From positions 1 to 41,740 of the forward strand of contig CAIUKQ010000102.1 in assembly GCA_903899705.1 (NCBI GenBank): DNA of 41,740 nucleotides, read 5' to 3'. This document shows, one piece after another, positions 32,207 through 39,724 of this stretch (positions are counted from its first letter, which is position 1; each line of letters begins with the position of its first letter). The notes under the pieces are model-generated. The model saw nothing but the letters and a program-made list of their open reading frames with translations. It did no database searches and was not told the origin of the DNA. Both the position numbers and the translations under genes were made by a program. Origin of the DNA: an uncultured beta proteobacterium. GTDB taxonomy: Bacteria > Pseudomonadota > Gammaproteobacteria > Burkholderiales > SG8-39.

Positions 32207-33201
32207 GCCGGCGCGGCCTGCGCCGCATCACGCTGGCCCTCTGCCTGCTCGCCGCCGGGCACTGCGCGGCCCAGCCCTCCCCGATTCGCCTGCGCTATGG
32301 CCAGACGCTATCGGCGGTACGCAGCATTTTTTCCCTCCCCGTCACGGTGGCCCAGCGCGAGGGGCTCTTCCTGCGCGAAGGCCTGGATTTTCAGCTGGTG
32401 GTGCCGATCCCAGGCGGCGCGGACAGGATGATCGATGCCCTGCATGACGACACCGTGGACATCACCCATGTCGCAACGCCCTTTCTCATTCGCGCCGCGC
32501 TGGCGGGTTCGGATGCGGTCGCCATTGCCGCGGAATTCAACAACCCCATCTACAGCCTGGTGGCCGGGCCGGGCATCAAGACCTATGCAGATCTCAAAGG
32601 CAGGCTGCTCGGCCTCGCCGATGAAGCAGGTTCGATAACGGTATCGACGCGCAAGCTTCTCAAAGCCCATGGCATTGAGGCAAAAGATTTCCGTTTCAGA
32701 ACCATCGACGGAACGCCCTCGCGCTTCAACTGCCTCACCAGGGGCGAATGCGCCGCCGTCCCCCTGGGGCAGCCGCAGGATCTGCAGGCGCTCGCCCAGG
32801 GCTACCGCCTGCTGGGTTCCTCGCTCGAGGTGATGCCGGAATTGGTATACACCGTCACGGCGGTGCGCCGCTCATGGGCCGCAACCCACCGCGACGTGCT
32901 GCTGCGCTATGTGCGCGCGCTCGCGGCTTCATTCGCGTTCATCCGCGATCCGGCCAGGCGTCAGGAGGTCATACAGGCCATCGTACAAAGCAACAACGTC
33001 GGCTCAGATATCGCGGCGCGGGTCCTTGCGCTTTATTTCGAACCGGAGCGCCGGGTGCTGCCGCAACGCGGTGAAATTGACATGAAGGGCCTCGCCGAAG
33101 TGATCACCTTCATGGGCGAAGCAGGATTGCTGAAGACGCCGCTGCCGGCGGCCGGTCGTTTTGTCGACCTTCAGTATCTTCGTGCCATTGGCGCAAACTG
33201 A
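32203..33201 (+). CDS. NitT/TauT-type ABC transporter substrate-binding protein (orphan)
   Basis: This 332-residue periplasmic binding protein of the SsuA/TauA/NMT1-like class has a signal peptide (RRITLALCLLAAGHCAAQ). It then shows LRYGQTLSAVRSIFSLPVTVAQREGLFLREGLDFQLVV, the recurrent AxxxGxFxxxGL pattern, then ALHDDTVDITHVATPF and DLKGRLLGLADEAG. Family members bind nitrate-, sulfonate-, pyrimidine- or riboflavin-like ligands. No ATPase or permease gene is adjacent, which is unusual for the class. The start at ATG 32203 overlaps the preceding stop (ATGA). Its stop TGA lies inside a 20-bp perfect palindrome shared with the convergent FGE-like gene. Confidence 0.85.
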   Translation: MSRRGLRRITLALCLLAAGHCAAQPSPIRLRYGQTLSAVRSIFSLPVTVAQREGLFLREGLDFQLVVPIPGGADRMIDALHDDTVDITHVATPFLIRAALAGSDAVAIAAEFNNPIYSLVAGPGIKTYADLKGRLLGLADEAGSITVSTRKLLKAHGIEAKDFRFRTIDGTPSRFNCLTRGECAAVPLGQPQDLQALAQGYRLLGSSLEVMPELVYTVTAVRRSWAATHRDVLLRYVRALAASFAFIRDPARRQEVIQAIVQSNNVGSDIAARVLALYFEPERRVLPQRGEIDMKGLAEVITFMGEAGLLKTPLPAAGRFVDLQYLRAIGAN

Positions 33202-33217
33202 TTGCGCGCGCAATCAG
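33198..33217. terminator. 20-bp perfect palindrome holding both stop codons of a convergent gene pair
   Basis: CTGATTGCGCGCGCAATCAG is an exact palindrome of 20 bp. The TGA of the binding-protein gene (33199-33201) and the TGA of the FGE-like gene on the other strand (33216-33214) are both arms of it. As RNA it can fold into an 8-bp stem with a GCGC loop on either transcript. No U-tract follows, so efficient intrinsic termination is doubtful; mRNA end protection or protein binding are alternatives. Confidence 0.55.
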
Positions 33218-34026
33218 CGGGCGCAGCGAAACCCGATGTTGTGATGGCCCGAACGCGGCGCGCGCGACAGATTCTGCCCGCGATTCGTCGTGCTGATTCC
33301 TTCCGCCGGCCAGTCGTGGCTGCCGCCGCGGGTGGAACGGACTTCAGGGCTGTCCAGGCTTTCCCGCCCGTCATCGCTGCGATAAGGATAATCGCGGTAA
33401 ATGCTGGACACCCACTGCCAGACATTGCCCGCCATGTCGAGCACGCCATAGGGGCTGGCTCCCTTAGGAAGGGTGCCAACGGGAACGGTTGCGTTGTAGC
33501 CCACCCCGAAGCGCGCACGGGTGTTGTCCGGGGGCGCCGCTCCCCAGGGGTACTTGCGACCGTCGACTCCGCGCGCGGCCTTTTCCCATTCAGCCTCGGT
33601 GGGAAGGCGCTTTCCCACCCACGAGCAATATTCACGTGCTCCGCGCCAGCTCACCTCCACCACGGGATGCTGCTCGTAACCGGGATCCGAAACCCAGGGG
33701 CCGTCAACACGACGTATGCGCGCGTCGTGATCGTTCATGTCGAAGTAGCCCGCGAGGCTGGGTCCGCGCGGTGCCCGCGGTCCGCGCGCATTCAGGAATT
33801 CGGTGAACTGCGCATTGGTGACAGGCGTGCGGTCGATAAAAAACGTCGGCAGATTGACCTCATGCACCGGGCGCTCGTCGGCGTGGCCGGTGTCACTGCC
33901 CATGCGAAACAGTCCGCCGGGAATTTCGATCATTGGGGTGGGATCCGTCGCCAGCGAACCACCCGCAAGCCCCAACAAGCCCGACAGCGCAAACAACCGG
34001 AGGACGCGGTGAATTTGTTTCGGCAA
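33214..34026 (-). CDS. Secreted formylglycine-generating-enzyme/SUMF1-fold protein lacking the catalytic Cys pair
   Basis: This exported FGE-sulfatase-domain protein is about 270 residues. The signal peptide RVLRLFALSGLLGLAGGSLA precedes the domain: MIEIPGGLFRMGSD, TPVTNAQFTEFLNA, HPVVEVSWRGAREYCSWVGKRLPTEAEWEKAARG, YGVLDMAGNVWQWVSS, STRGGSHDWP and GHHNIGFRCAR. In true formylglycine-generating enzymes the RGGSW-like motif is followed by two catalytic Cys; here RGGSHDWPAEGISTTNRG has none. Activity on sulfatases is thus unlikely, and a structural, binding or EgtB-like role is possible. The start is uncertain. TTG 34026 is preferred because GAGG precedes it and it gives a clean signal peptide; the ORF-track ATG at 34230 would overlap the LLM gene. 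Confidence 0.82.
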   Translation of the reverse strand: MPKQIHRVLRLFALSGLLGLAGGSLATDPTPMIEIPGGLFRMGSDTGHADERPVHEVNLPTFFIDRTPVTNAQFTEFLNARGPRAPRGPSLAGYFDMNDHDARIRRVDGPWVSDPGYEQHPVVEVSWRGAREYCSWVGKRLPTEAEWEKAARGVDGRKYPWGAAPPDNTRARFGVGYNATVPVGTLPKGASPYGVLDMAGNVWQWVSSIYRDYPYRSDDGRESLDSPEVRSTRGGSHDWPAEGISTTNRGQNLSRAPRSGHHNIGFRCAR

Positions 34027-34198
34027 AACGCGCCTCAGAGTACGGGAGGTCCGTGTTTCGGTGTTCGCTGCTTCCCTGAAAGACACTGGCCAAGCCTTCA
34101 ATTTGCGGGTGACAATTAAATGGCTTATGACAAGGCCTGTCAATCTGCTAGCGCGCTCTTCGCCAGAGAGGGGTGCGGGTGCAAGGCATTTGTCAGGT

Positions 34199-35272
34199 TC
34201 ACGCCGTTTCTCCGGTCGTGTCCCCGGCAAACGCGGGCATCACCTCTTTGGCAAAAAGCTCAACGGAACGCCGTGTCTGTTCATAGGGCAAATCACCGAA
34301 CGTGAATACGCCCACGAAATGATTCGCGCCGGTCAGGTCCACCACTTTCGAAAGATTTTTTCGAACACTCTCGGGAGAACCGCAAAGAAACCGCCCCTCG
34401 GCGACAAACTGCTCGAACGTCGGACGCCCGGCGAAGTGGCTTGCCTGCCCGATATCCAGATAGCGGCGCGTGTAGTTTTCATTGAATTGCATGTAGGCCA
34501 CCCGCGCCTGCTCAAAGGCTTTCGCATCCGTCTCCGCCACATGCACGTGCGTTGTGAATCCGATCACGGTTTCCGCAACATGGGCGTTGAGGCGACCGGC
34601 ATCGTTGCGATGCGCCTCGTACTCGCGGCGGAAAAGTTTCAGCATCTCCGCGGCGCGATCCAGCGTGGGTGAATTCAGCAGGCTCACGACAAAATTGAAA
34701 CCATGGCCCGCCACCCGCGGTATGGATTCGGCATTGGAGGTCGGATACCAGATCGGCGGATACGGCTTCTGGAATGGACTGAACCGGGTGGCAACGTTAT
34801 CGTAGGGATGGAAGGGTCCGGGACCATTGAACCGCCCGTCGCGAAACGCGCCCAGCAACAGATTGAAGATTTCGTCATAGCGCGCCTTTGACTCCTCGCG
34901 CGGCACACCATGCCGCAGGCTCTCGTGCGGCGAGGCGCCGCGCGACAGGCCCATCTCGAGGCGCCCCTTGCTGATGTGATCGAGCATGCACAACTCTTCG
35001 TAGAGCCGCAGCGGATCGTAAATCGGCAGCACCCACGACAGCGCCCCCAGACGGATTTTCTCCGTGCGCTGCGCCGCAGCCGCGAGAAAAACGGTGGGTG
35101 ATGGCGTGATGGAGAGCGACGTTCCGTGGTGCTCGGCCAGCATGTAGGCGTAAAAACCCAGATCGTCGGCGAACTCCAAAAGGCGCAGGCGCTCGTCATA
35201 GGTATCGGCATAACTGCGGCCGGACTCATCCAGCCAGTCGAACAGGGAAAAACGGATTGCTTGCTTGCTCAT
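34199..35272 (-). CDS. LLM-class (luciferase-like) flavin-dependent monooxygenase
   Basis: This 357-residue TIM-barrel protein belongs to the bacterial luciferase/FMN-dependent monooxygenase class. It oxidises a substrate with O2 and reduced flavin supplied by a partner reductase that is not encoded here. Typical segments are FSLFDWLDESGRSYADTYDERLRLLEFADDLGFYAYMLAEHHG, then PSPTVFLAAAAQRTEKIRLGALSWVLPIYDPLRLYEE and MLDHISKGRLEMGLSRGASPHE. The C-terminal half carries the insertion region and GSPESVRKNLSKVVDLTG. It starts at ATG 35272 without a strong ribosome-binding site. It lies 173 bp upstream of the FGE-like gene and 91 bp downstream of the methyltransferase gene, same strand; shared function is unproven. 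Confidence 0.9.
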   Translation of the reverse strand: MSKQAIRFSLFDWLDESGRSYADTYDERLRLLEFADDLGFYAYMLAEHHGTSLSITPSPTVFLAAAAQRTEKIRLGALSWVLPIYDPLRLYEELCMLDHISKGRLEMGLSRGASPHESLRHGVPREESKARYDEIFNLLLGAFRDGRFNGPGPFHPYDNVATRFSPFQKPYPPIWYPTSNAESIPRVAGHGFNFVVSLLNSPTLDRAAEMLKLFRREYEAHRNDAGRLNAHVAETVIGFTTHVHVAETDAKAFEQARVAYMQFNENYTRRYLDIGQASHFAGRPTFEQFVAEGRFLCGSPESVRKNLSKVVDLTGANHFVGVFTFGDLPYEQTRRSVELFAKEVMPAFAGDTTGETA

Positions 35273-35363
35273 ACGCCCACCTTTAATAAAAATATGTTGT
35301 TTTTCAATTAGTTATGATTGCACGGCTTTGAATCGTAGCCCCGATCGCCGATGCACGCCACAA

Positions 35364-35936
35364 CTACCTTGGCGGTATCACCCACAGATACAGGTTGCGT
35401 TCGACATTGTTGGAGCGAAGGTGAACGGTCTCCTGCGGCGTCCAGTCCTCCATGTCGTGGTAGTGCGAGACCACTCGCGTGCCCGGGAGCAGTTCAAGCA
35501 ACAGCCTTGGTCGCAACTTCATGTTCACCCCCGGCCACAGAAACAGCATCACCACGCTTGCACCGACAATTTCCGTCTCGAACAGGTCTTCATTTCGAAT
35601 CTCGATGCGGTCCGCCACGCCGGCCTTGGCCGCATTGGCGGCAGCCGCCGCCGTGCGTTTGGGATCGATGTCCACGCACACGCCGCGCGCACCGAATTCG
35701 CGAACCGCCGCGATCGGAATCCGCCCGTCGCCGCAGCCAAGGTCATAGACCACATCGCCTCTGCCCACTTTTGCCAGGCGCAACATCGCCCGCACCACCG
35801 CCATGTCCGAGGGTTCAAACGCCACATCCGGCGCGCGAAGGGGACGCTCTGCGGCTGTAGCGCCGAGCGAAAACCATGACCATGCAATGATGGCGACGAA
35901 AAACGCCCTTGATGAAGCGCATATGCCGCCCGGCAA
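35364..35936 (-). CDS. Class I SAM-dependent methyltransferase-fold protein with N-terminal export signal
   Basis: This protein of about 190 residues starts at TTG 35936. The hydrophobic stretch SSRAFFVAIIAWSWFSLGATAAERP looks like a signal peptide or anchor. The rest is a Rossmann methyltransferase: motif I VVYDLGCGDGRIPIAAV, the acidic end of strand 2 GVCVDIDPKRTAAA, motif II EIRNEDLFETEIVGASVVMLFLWPG, then LLLELLPGTRVVSHYHDMEDW. The SAM site appears intact, which is puzzling for an exported protein because SAM is cytosolic. The longer ORF-track frame (ATG 36086) runs through the deleted Bug gene upstream and is unlikely. The export call depends on the TTG start. Substrate unknown. Confidence 0.78.
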   Translation of the reverse strand: MPGGICASSRAFFVAIIAWSWFSLGATAAERPLRAPDVAFEPSDMAVVRAMLRLAKVGRGDVVYDLGCGDGRIPIAAVREFGARGVCVDIDPKRTAAAAANAAKAGVADRIEIRNEDLFETEIVGASVVMLFLWPGVNMKLRPRLLLELLPGTRVVSHYHDMEDWTPQETVHLRSNNVERNLYLWVIPPR

Positions 35937-35947
35937 GGCGCGAAACC

Positions 35948-36130
35948 CTATTCCATCGTCCACTTGTACTGCCGGACCAGATTCGCAACGCGCTCCCGGT
36001 CCGCCTTGATCAGTGCCGCAAACTGCTCGGGCTTGCCCACATTCGGCTCGGTGATGAGGTCGGCAGGAAACGCCGCGAAGGAGCAAGCCGATGACATCAA
36101 CAGTGTCATTGCAAGAAAAATCCGGGTCAT
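35948..36130 (-). pseudogene. 'Mini-Bug': signal peptide joined to the C-terminal tail of a Bug receptor
   Basis: The 60-codon ORF has a good ribosome-binding site (ACAGGAGGCC) before ATG 36130. It then has a signal peptide (MTRIFLAMTLLMSSACSFA) and a mature part that starts like a Bug N-terminus (AFPADLI) and passes directly into a Bug C-terminal tail: TEPNVGKPEQFAALIKADRE, ending RQYKWTME. The full-length Bug at 14925 has the corresponding LITEPSTSTPEEFGALIRDR near its end, so the LITEP run marks the junction neighbourhood. About 270 residues of both lobes are missing without loss of frame. The product could not bind ligand as a normal receptor. It is either a deletion remnant still expressed, or a small secreted peptide. 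I favour a remnant. Confidence 0.7.
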
Positions 36131-36213
36131 GATGGCCTCCTGTTTCCTCAATGCATCTATCCTCAATGCGTCCAGCTTACCGCGACTTCATCGTGAACAC
36201 CGGAGCCTGCGGC

Positions 36214-36924
36214 TCAGCCATTGCCGAAGAAACGCGACCGCAACGGATCGGCCACCCCGGCTTCGGCAAATCCGCGCTGGCGCAACTGGCAGGAATCGCA
36301 ACCGCCGCAGGGCTCCCCCGACAGCCCCGGGTCGTAGCAACTGCTGGTCAGGGCGTAGTCGACGCCGAGTTCAAGTCCGCGTTGGATGATCTGCGCCTTG
36401 TTCATCGCCATCAGCGGCGCATGGATCTTCAGCTTCTGCGTCCCCTCCACGCCGGCGCGGGTGGCAAGGTTCGCCATCGCCTCGTAGGCGCTGATGTAAT
36501 CCGGCCGGCAATCGGGGTAACCCGAATAATCCAGCGCGTTGACGCCGATAAAAATATCAGTCGCACCCTGCACTTCCGCATAGGCCAGCGCGAAGGATAG
36601 AAAGATGGTGTTTCTCGCAGGCACATAAGTGATCGGAATGCCCTCCTCCATCGATGCGAGTTCGCGCTCCTTGGGCACCGCGATATCCGCGGTCAGGGCC
36701 GAGCCGCCGAACTTGCGCAGGTCAAAATCGATCACCACATGCGGCACCGGCCCGTTGCGCCCGGCAATCTTCTTCGCGCATTCGAGCTCATAGGCATGCC
36801 GCTGCCCGTAACGAAAACTGATGGCGCTGGTCTCATAGCCTTCGTGCCGCGCTATCGCCAGCACCGTGGCCGAATCCAGACCGCCCGAAAGAAGTACGAC
36901 CGCGCGACGGCTCATCGCACTCAT
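36214..36924 (-). CDS. queC: 7-cyano-7-deazaguanine synthase (QueC)
   Basis: This enzyme converts 7-carboxy-7-deazaguanine to preQ0 with ATP and ammonia, in queuosine synthesis for the wobble base of GUN tRNAs. The 236-residue protein has the PP-loop [17 protein letters not shown] near residue 10, the substrate-binding [37 protein letters not shown] and the zinc-binding cysteines in [22 protein letters not shown], all intact. ATG 36924 overlaps the stop of the upstream hydrolase as ATGA, so the two are coupled despite unrelated functions. No queD, queE or queF is in the window. An alternative start is Met4. Confidence 0.95.
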   Translation of the reverse strand: MSAMSRRAVVLLSGGLDSATVLAIARHEGYETSAISFRYGQRHAYELECAKKIAGRNGPVPHVVIDFDLRKFGGSALTADIAVPKERELASMEEGIPITYVPARNTIFLSFALAYAEVQGATDIFIGVNALDYSGYPDCRPDYISAYEAMANLATRAGVEGTQKLKIHAPLMAMNKAQIIQRGLELGVDYALTSSCYDPGLSGEPCGGCDSCQLRQRGFAEAGVADPLRSRFFGNG

Positions 36925-37985
36925 CGCCGCAACCTCTCCGCCATCCAGTCACCGGTCAGCGGCCGGAACTTGTAGCTGATGTTGAAGCACACATGGTTGC
37001 CGTCGGCATAGGTGACAAATTCCACCGGCCCGCCCGCGGATTTCGCAAGGCGTTCCCCTTCGGAGGGCGGCACCAGTTTGTCATTGCCGCCGAACACGAT
37101 GAGCAGCGGGCAGCGGATGTTCTTCGCCACACCGTCGAGCGTGAGTGTCTTGGCCACCGCATCGGCCTCGGCCTGCGTCTTGGCATGGGCGCGCGCGCGA
37201 AAAACCTGCCTGGAGACCTCCGGCATCTGCGCAATCACCGGCGCGAAGTCGAAGGGACCGCAATTGGCGATGCAGGCTTTCAGTCTCGGCTCGCCCGCCG
37301 CCGCCAGCGGCGCGTAGAAGGCACCAAGGCTTTGCCCGACGATGCCCACGGCGTCCGCGTCGACATCGTTGCGCTTCTCCAGCACATCGATCACCGCGCC
37401 GATGGCTCGCCCCCAGTCGGTGCTGATCGGCATCAGGAACGAAGTCTCACCCTGCCCGGGACCATCGAGGGTCAATGTCGCAAGTCCCCGCTTGATGAAG
37501 GCATCGGTCCATGCATGCAGTTCCTCTTTGCAGGCATCAAGCCCCGGCAGCACGATGGCCACCGGCGGCTTTGCCACGCCCTTGGGTACCCGCAGCCAGC
37601 CGAACATCTGCGCGCCGTTGAAGGGAATGACCAACCGCTGCATCGGCGGATCACAATCCGGCGCCGCCAGCGTGTAGCAGCGCAGCATGTTGTCGTGCGC
37701 CAAACGAAACTCCTCGGGCGGATTCGCGAACAGGTGCTTGCCGTAGTGGTAATAGATCGCCGCGCGCAGGTAGCTCTCCGACGCGGTCACCTTGTGTCCT
37801 TTGACTGCGGCCTCGGCCGCGTGGTTCTCGTGGAGCTTTGCCTCCTCCGACCAGATGCGGCACCAGTCCGACCACTGCTCGATGGTGGTCATCATGCGCT
37901 GCAGGTCATTGGGGTCGACGCCGGTTGCGACGTAGCGTGGAATGAAATGCGAAAAAATCAGATCCACCATCGGATCACGGGACAT
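36921..37985 (-). CDS. Alpha/beta hydrolase, FrsA/DHPON-hydrolase-like
   Basis: This hydrolase of about 354 residues has an N-terminal helical cap and a C-terminal alpha/beta fold, as in 2,6-dihydroxypseudooxynicotine hydrolase and the FrsA/DUF1100 group, some of which split C-C bonds of beta-diketones. The cap shows [21 protein letters not shown]. The core shows [28 protein letters not shown], the nucleophile elbow [16 protein letters not shown], the acid in [13 protein letters not shown] and the His in [10 protein letters not shown]. The catalytic triad is complete. The start is ATG 37985, supported by AAGGAGAAC; the 59 extra residues in the track are not family-like. It is coupled to queC by ATGA overlap. 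Its catabolic substrate is unknown. Confidence 0.88.
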   Translation of the reverse strand: MSRDPMVDLIFSHFIPRYVATGVDPNDLQRMMTTIEQWSDWCRIWSEEAKLHENHAAEAAVKGHKVTASESYLRAAIYYHYGKHLFANPPEEFRLAHDNMLRCYTLAAPDCDPPMQRLVIPFNGAQMFGWLRVPKGVAKPPVAIVLPGLDACKEELHAWTDAFIKRGLATLTLDGPGQGETSFLMPISTDWGRAIGAVIDVLEKRNDVDADAVGIVGQSLGAFYAPLAAAGEPRLKACIANCGPFDFAPVIAQMPEVSRQVFRARAHAKTQAEADAVAKTLTLDGVAKNIRCPLLIVFGGNDKLVPPSEGERLAKSAGGPVEFVTYADGNHVCFNISYKFRPLTGDWMAERLRR

Positions 37986-38156
37986 ATTGTTCTCCTTGAT
38001 TGAGGCTGCGAATTTGAGGCTGCGTATGCCGGTTCGAACGTGTCGCCGAATGCCGTCATCCGCACGGCGGCCATGCGATTCCACTATGATTGCCCGCGGT
38101 CGATCTACGCGAAGCGGCAACATAGCCGGCAGGCGAATTTCATCGGGGGAAGCGGG

Positions 38157-38657
38157 ATGCAAGCATACTGGAATTCAAACTTTCGCAAGGCCGCGCAATG
38201 CGCGGCTACCTGCACCGCAGTGGCACTGTGCGCACCGCTCACGTTCGCCGCGGAGCCTGCAACGACATTTCCCACACGCACCGTGACGCTGGTGGTGGGC
38301 TTCTCGCCCGGCGGCCTGCCGGACATCGCCGCGCGCCTGCTGGCACCCGCCCTCTCTGATGCATGGAAGCAGCAGGTCATCGTCGAGAACCGCCCCGGCG
38401 CCGGCAGCGCGGTTGCGGCGCGCATGGTGGCAACGGGCAATGCAGACGGGCACACGATTCTCTCCACCACTGCCGCGCATTCAGCGGCCCCTGCGCTCTA
38501 TGCCAAATTGGGCTACGACCCTTCCGCGGATTTATCCGGCGTGGCGCTGGTGGGCACCACGCCCCTGCTCCTTGTCACCGGCCCCAATTCAATCGTGCGC
38601 GATGACATCGCCACATTCACCAAGTACGCACGCGCGGCAAAGATCCAGCCGGAATGA
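38157..38657 (+). pseudogene. Internally deleted Bug receptor (N-terminal lobe plus terminal tail)
   Basis: The 166-residue ORF starts at ATG 38157 behind GGGGGAAG and encodes a signal peptide (AAQCAATCTAVALCAPLTFAA) and a good Bug N-lobe: FPTRTVTLVVGFSPGG, LPDIAARLLAPAL, IVENRPGAGSAVAAR, NADGHTILSTT. At residues about 150-160 it goes from IVRDDIATFTKYARA straight into AKIQPE, the normal end of a Bug protein (compare KAANIQPE at 39669). About 160 residues of the second lobe are absent and the frame is kept. It should not form a closed binding pocket. It is 34 bp upstream of a full-length Bug gene and may be cotranscribed, forming a three-gene Bug tandem. A working single-lobe protein cannot be excluded. 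Confidence 0.75.
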
Positions 38658-38691
38658 CCCTGAACCCGCCCTCCAGCCCGGAGCGATATAT

Positions 38692-39669
38692 ATGCAAATA
38701 AACATATTAATCAAAAGGTTATATTTTATCGTGGCAGGCCTTCTGGCGCCGCTGCCGCTGTTTGCCCAGTCCTATCCCGTCAAACCTGTGCGTGTGGTGA
38801 CGCAGTTCGCCGCCGGCGCTGCGGGGGACGTTCTCACGCGCATCATCACCACGCAATTGCAGGAACACATGGGCCAGCCCATCGTCGTGGACAACCGCCC
38901 CGGCGCCGGCGGCGTGGTGGCCGCGGACACTGTGGCGCGTGCCGCACCCGACGGCTACACGCTGCTCATCGCGGGGCCGGGCACGCAGGTGATTCGCGTG
39001 TACCTGGTCAAGCAGAGTTCCTTCGATCCGGTCAAGGATTTCACGCCCATCATTGCCATCGGCGATTCACCCGTGGTGATCGTCGCGCACCCGTCGGTGC
39101 CGGCCACCGGTTTCAAGGAGCTGATTGAGTACGCGAAAGCCAATCCCGACAAGATCTCCTATGGAACATCGGGCATCGGGTCGCAGCACCACCTGGGCGG
39201 CGAGCAGATCGCGCTGCTCACGGGCGCTCGCATGGTGCATGTTCCCTACAAGGCGGGCGCGCAGGCGCTGGTGGATCTGGTGGCCGGCCAACTGCAAACC
39301 TCCTTCTCGGTGATCGGCCCGGCGTTGCCCATGATTCGCGCCGGCAAGGCGCGCGCCCTCACGGTGATTTCCGACAAGCGCATTCCGCAACTGCCGGACG
39401 TGCCTGCGATCACCGAGGTCATTCCCGGGTATTCGCCGTTCCGCTCGTGGGTGGGCCTGTTCGGTCCGGCACAACTGCCCGACGCCATCCTTCGGCGTAT
39501 CAACGGTGATGTGCTGAAGGGCATCACCTCGCCTGCGGGCCGCGCCAAGGTGGTCGATGCCGGTTACGAACCCATCCCCGGCACGCCCGAAGATTTCTCC
39601 GCGCTCATTGCGCGCGACCTGTCCTTTGTCGGCCGCGTGGTGAAGGCGGCCAACATCCAACCCGAATGA
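38692..39669 (+). CDS. Bug/TctC-type solute receptor
   Basis: This 325-residue receptor has an AT-rich 5' end encoding the signal peptide MQINILIKRLYFIVAGLLA...LFAQS. It shows YPVKPVRVVTQF, AAGAAGDVLTRII, VDNRPGAGGVVAAD, RAAPDGYTLLIAG and VPYKAGAQALVDLV, ending VKAANIQPE. The first ligand loop is AAGAAGD, near the standard. GGAG lies nine bases before ATG 38692; the longer track ORF runs back through the deleted Bug and is wrong. It is the second gene of the tandem 38157-40708. The ligand is unknown and no TctAB is nearby. The strongly AT-rich first 40 bases probably help translation initiation. Confidence 0.93.
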   Translation: MQINILIKRLYFIVAGLLAPLPLFAQSYPVKPVRVVTQFAAGAAGDVLTRIITTQLQEHMGQPIVVDNRPGAGGVVAADTVARAAPDGYTLLIAGPGTQVIRVYLVKQSSFDPVKDFTPIIAIGDSPVVIVAHPSVPATGFKELIEYAKANPDKISYGTSGIGSQHHLGGEQIALLTGARMVHVPYKAGAQALVDLVAGQLQTSFSVIGPALPMIRAGKARALTVISDKRIPQLPDVPAITEVIPGYSPFRSWVGLFGPAQLPDAILRRINGDVLKGITSPAGRAKVVDAGYEPIPGTPEDFSALIARDLSFVGRVVKAANIQPE

Positions 39670-39724
39670 ACCCCGCATCCGCACCTGTTGCGCCAAGCCT
39701 GCCGCATCCCCAAGGAGATCCTCA

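Noticed and set aside
36138-36172. Two CCTCAATGC copies in the gap between the mini-Bug and queC
   Set aside because: Nine-base repeat with two copies only, within chance for a short gap.
38000-38024. Direct repeat TTGAGGCTGCG, two copies 14 bp apart
   Set aside because: Only two copies, 11 bp each, in a short gap; could be slippage and has no associated feature.
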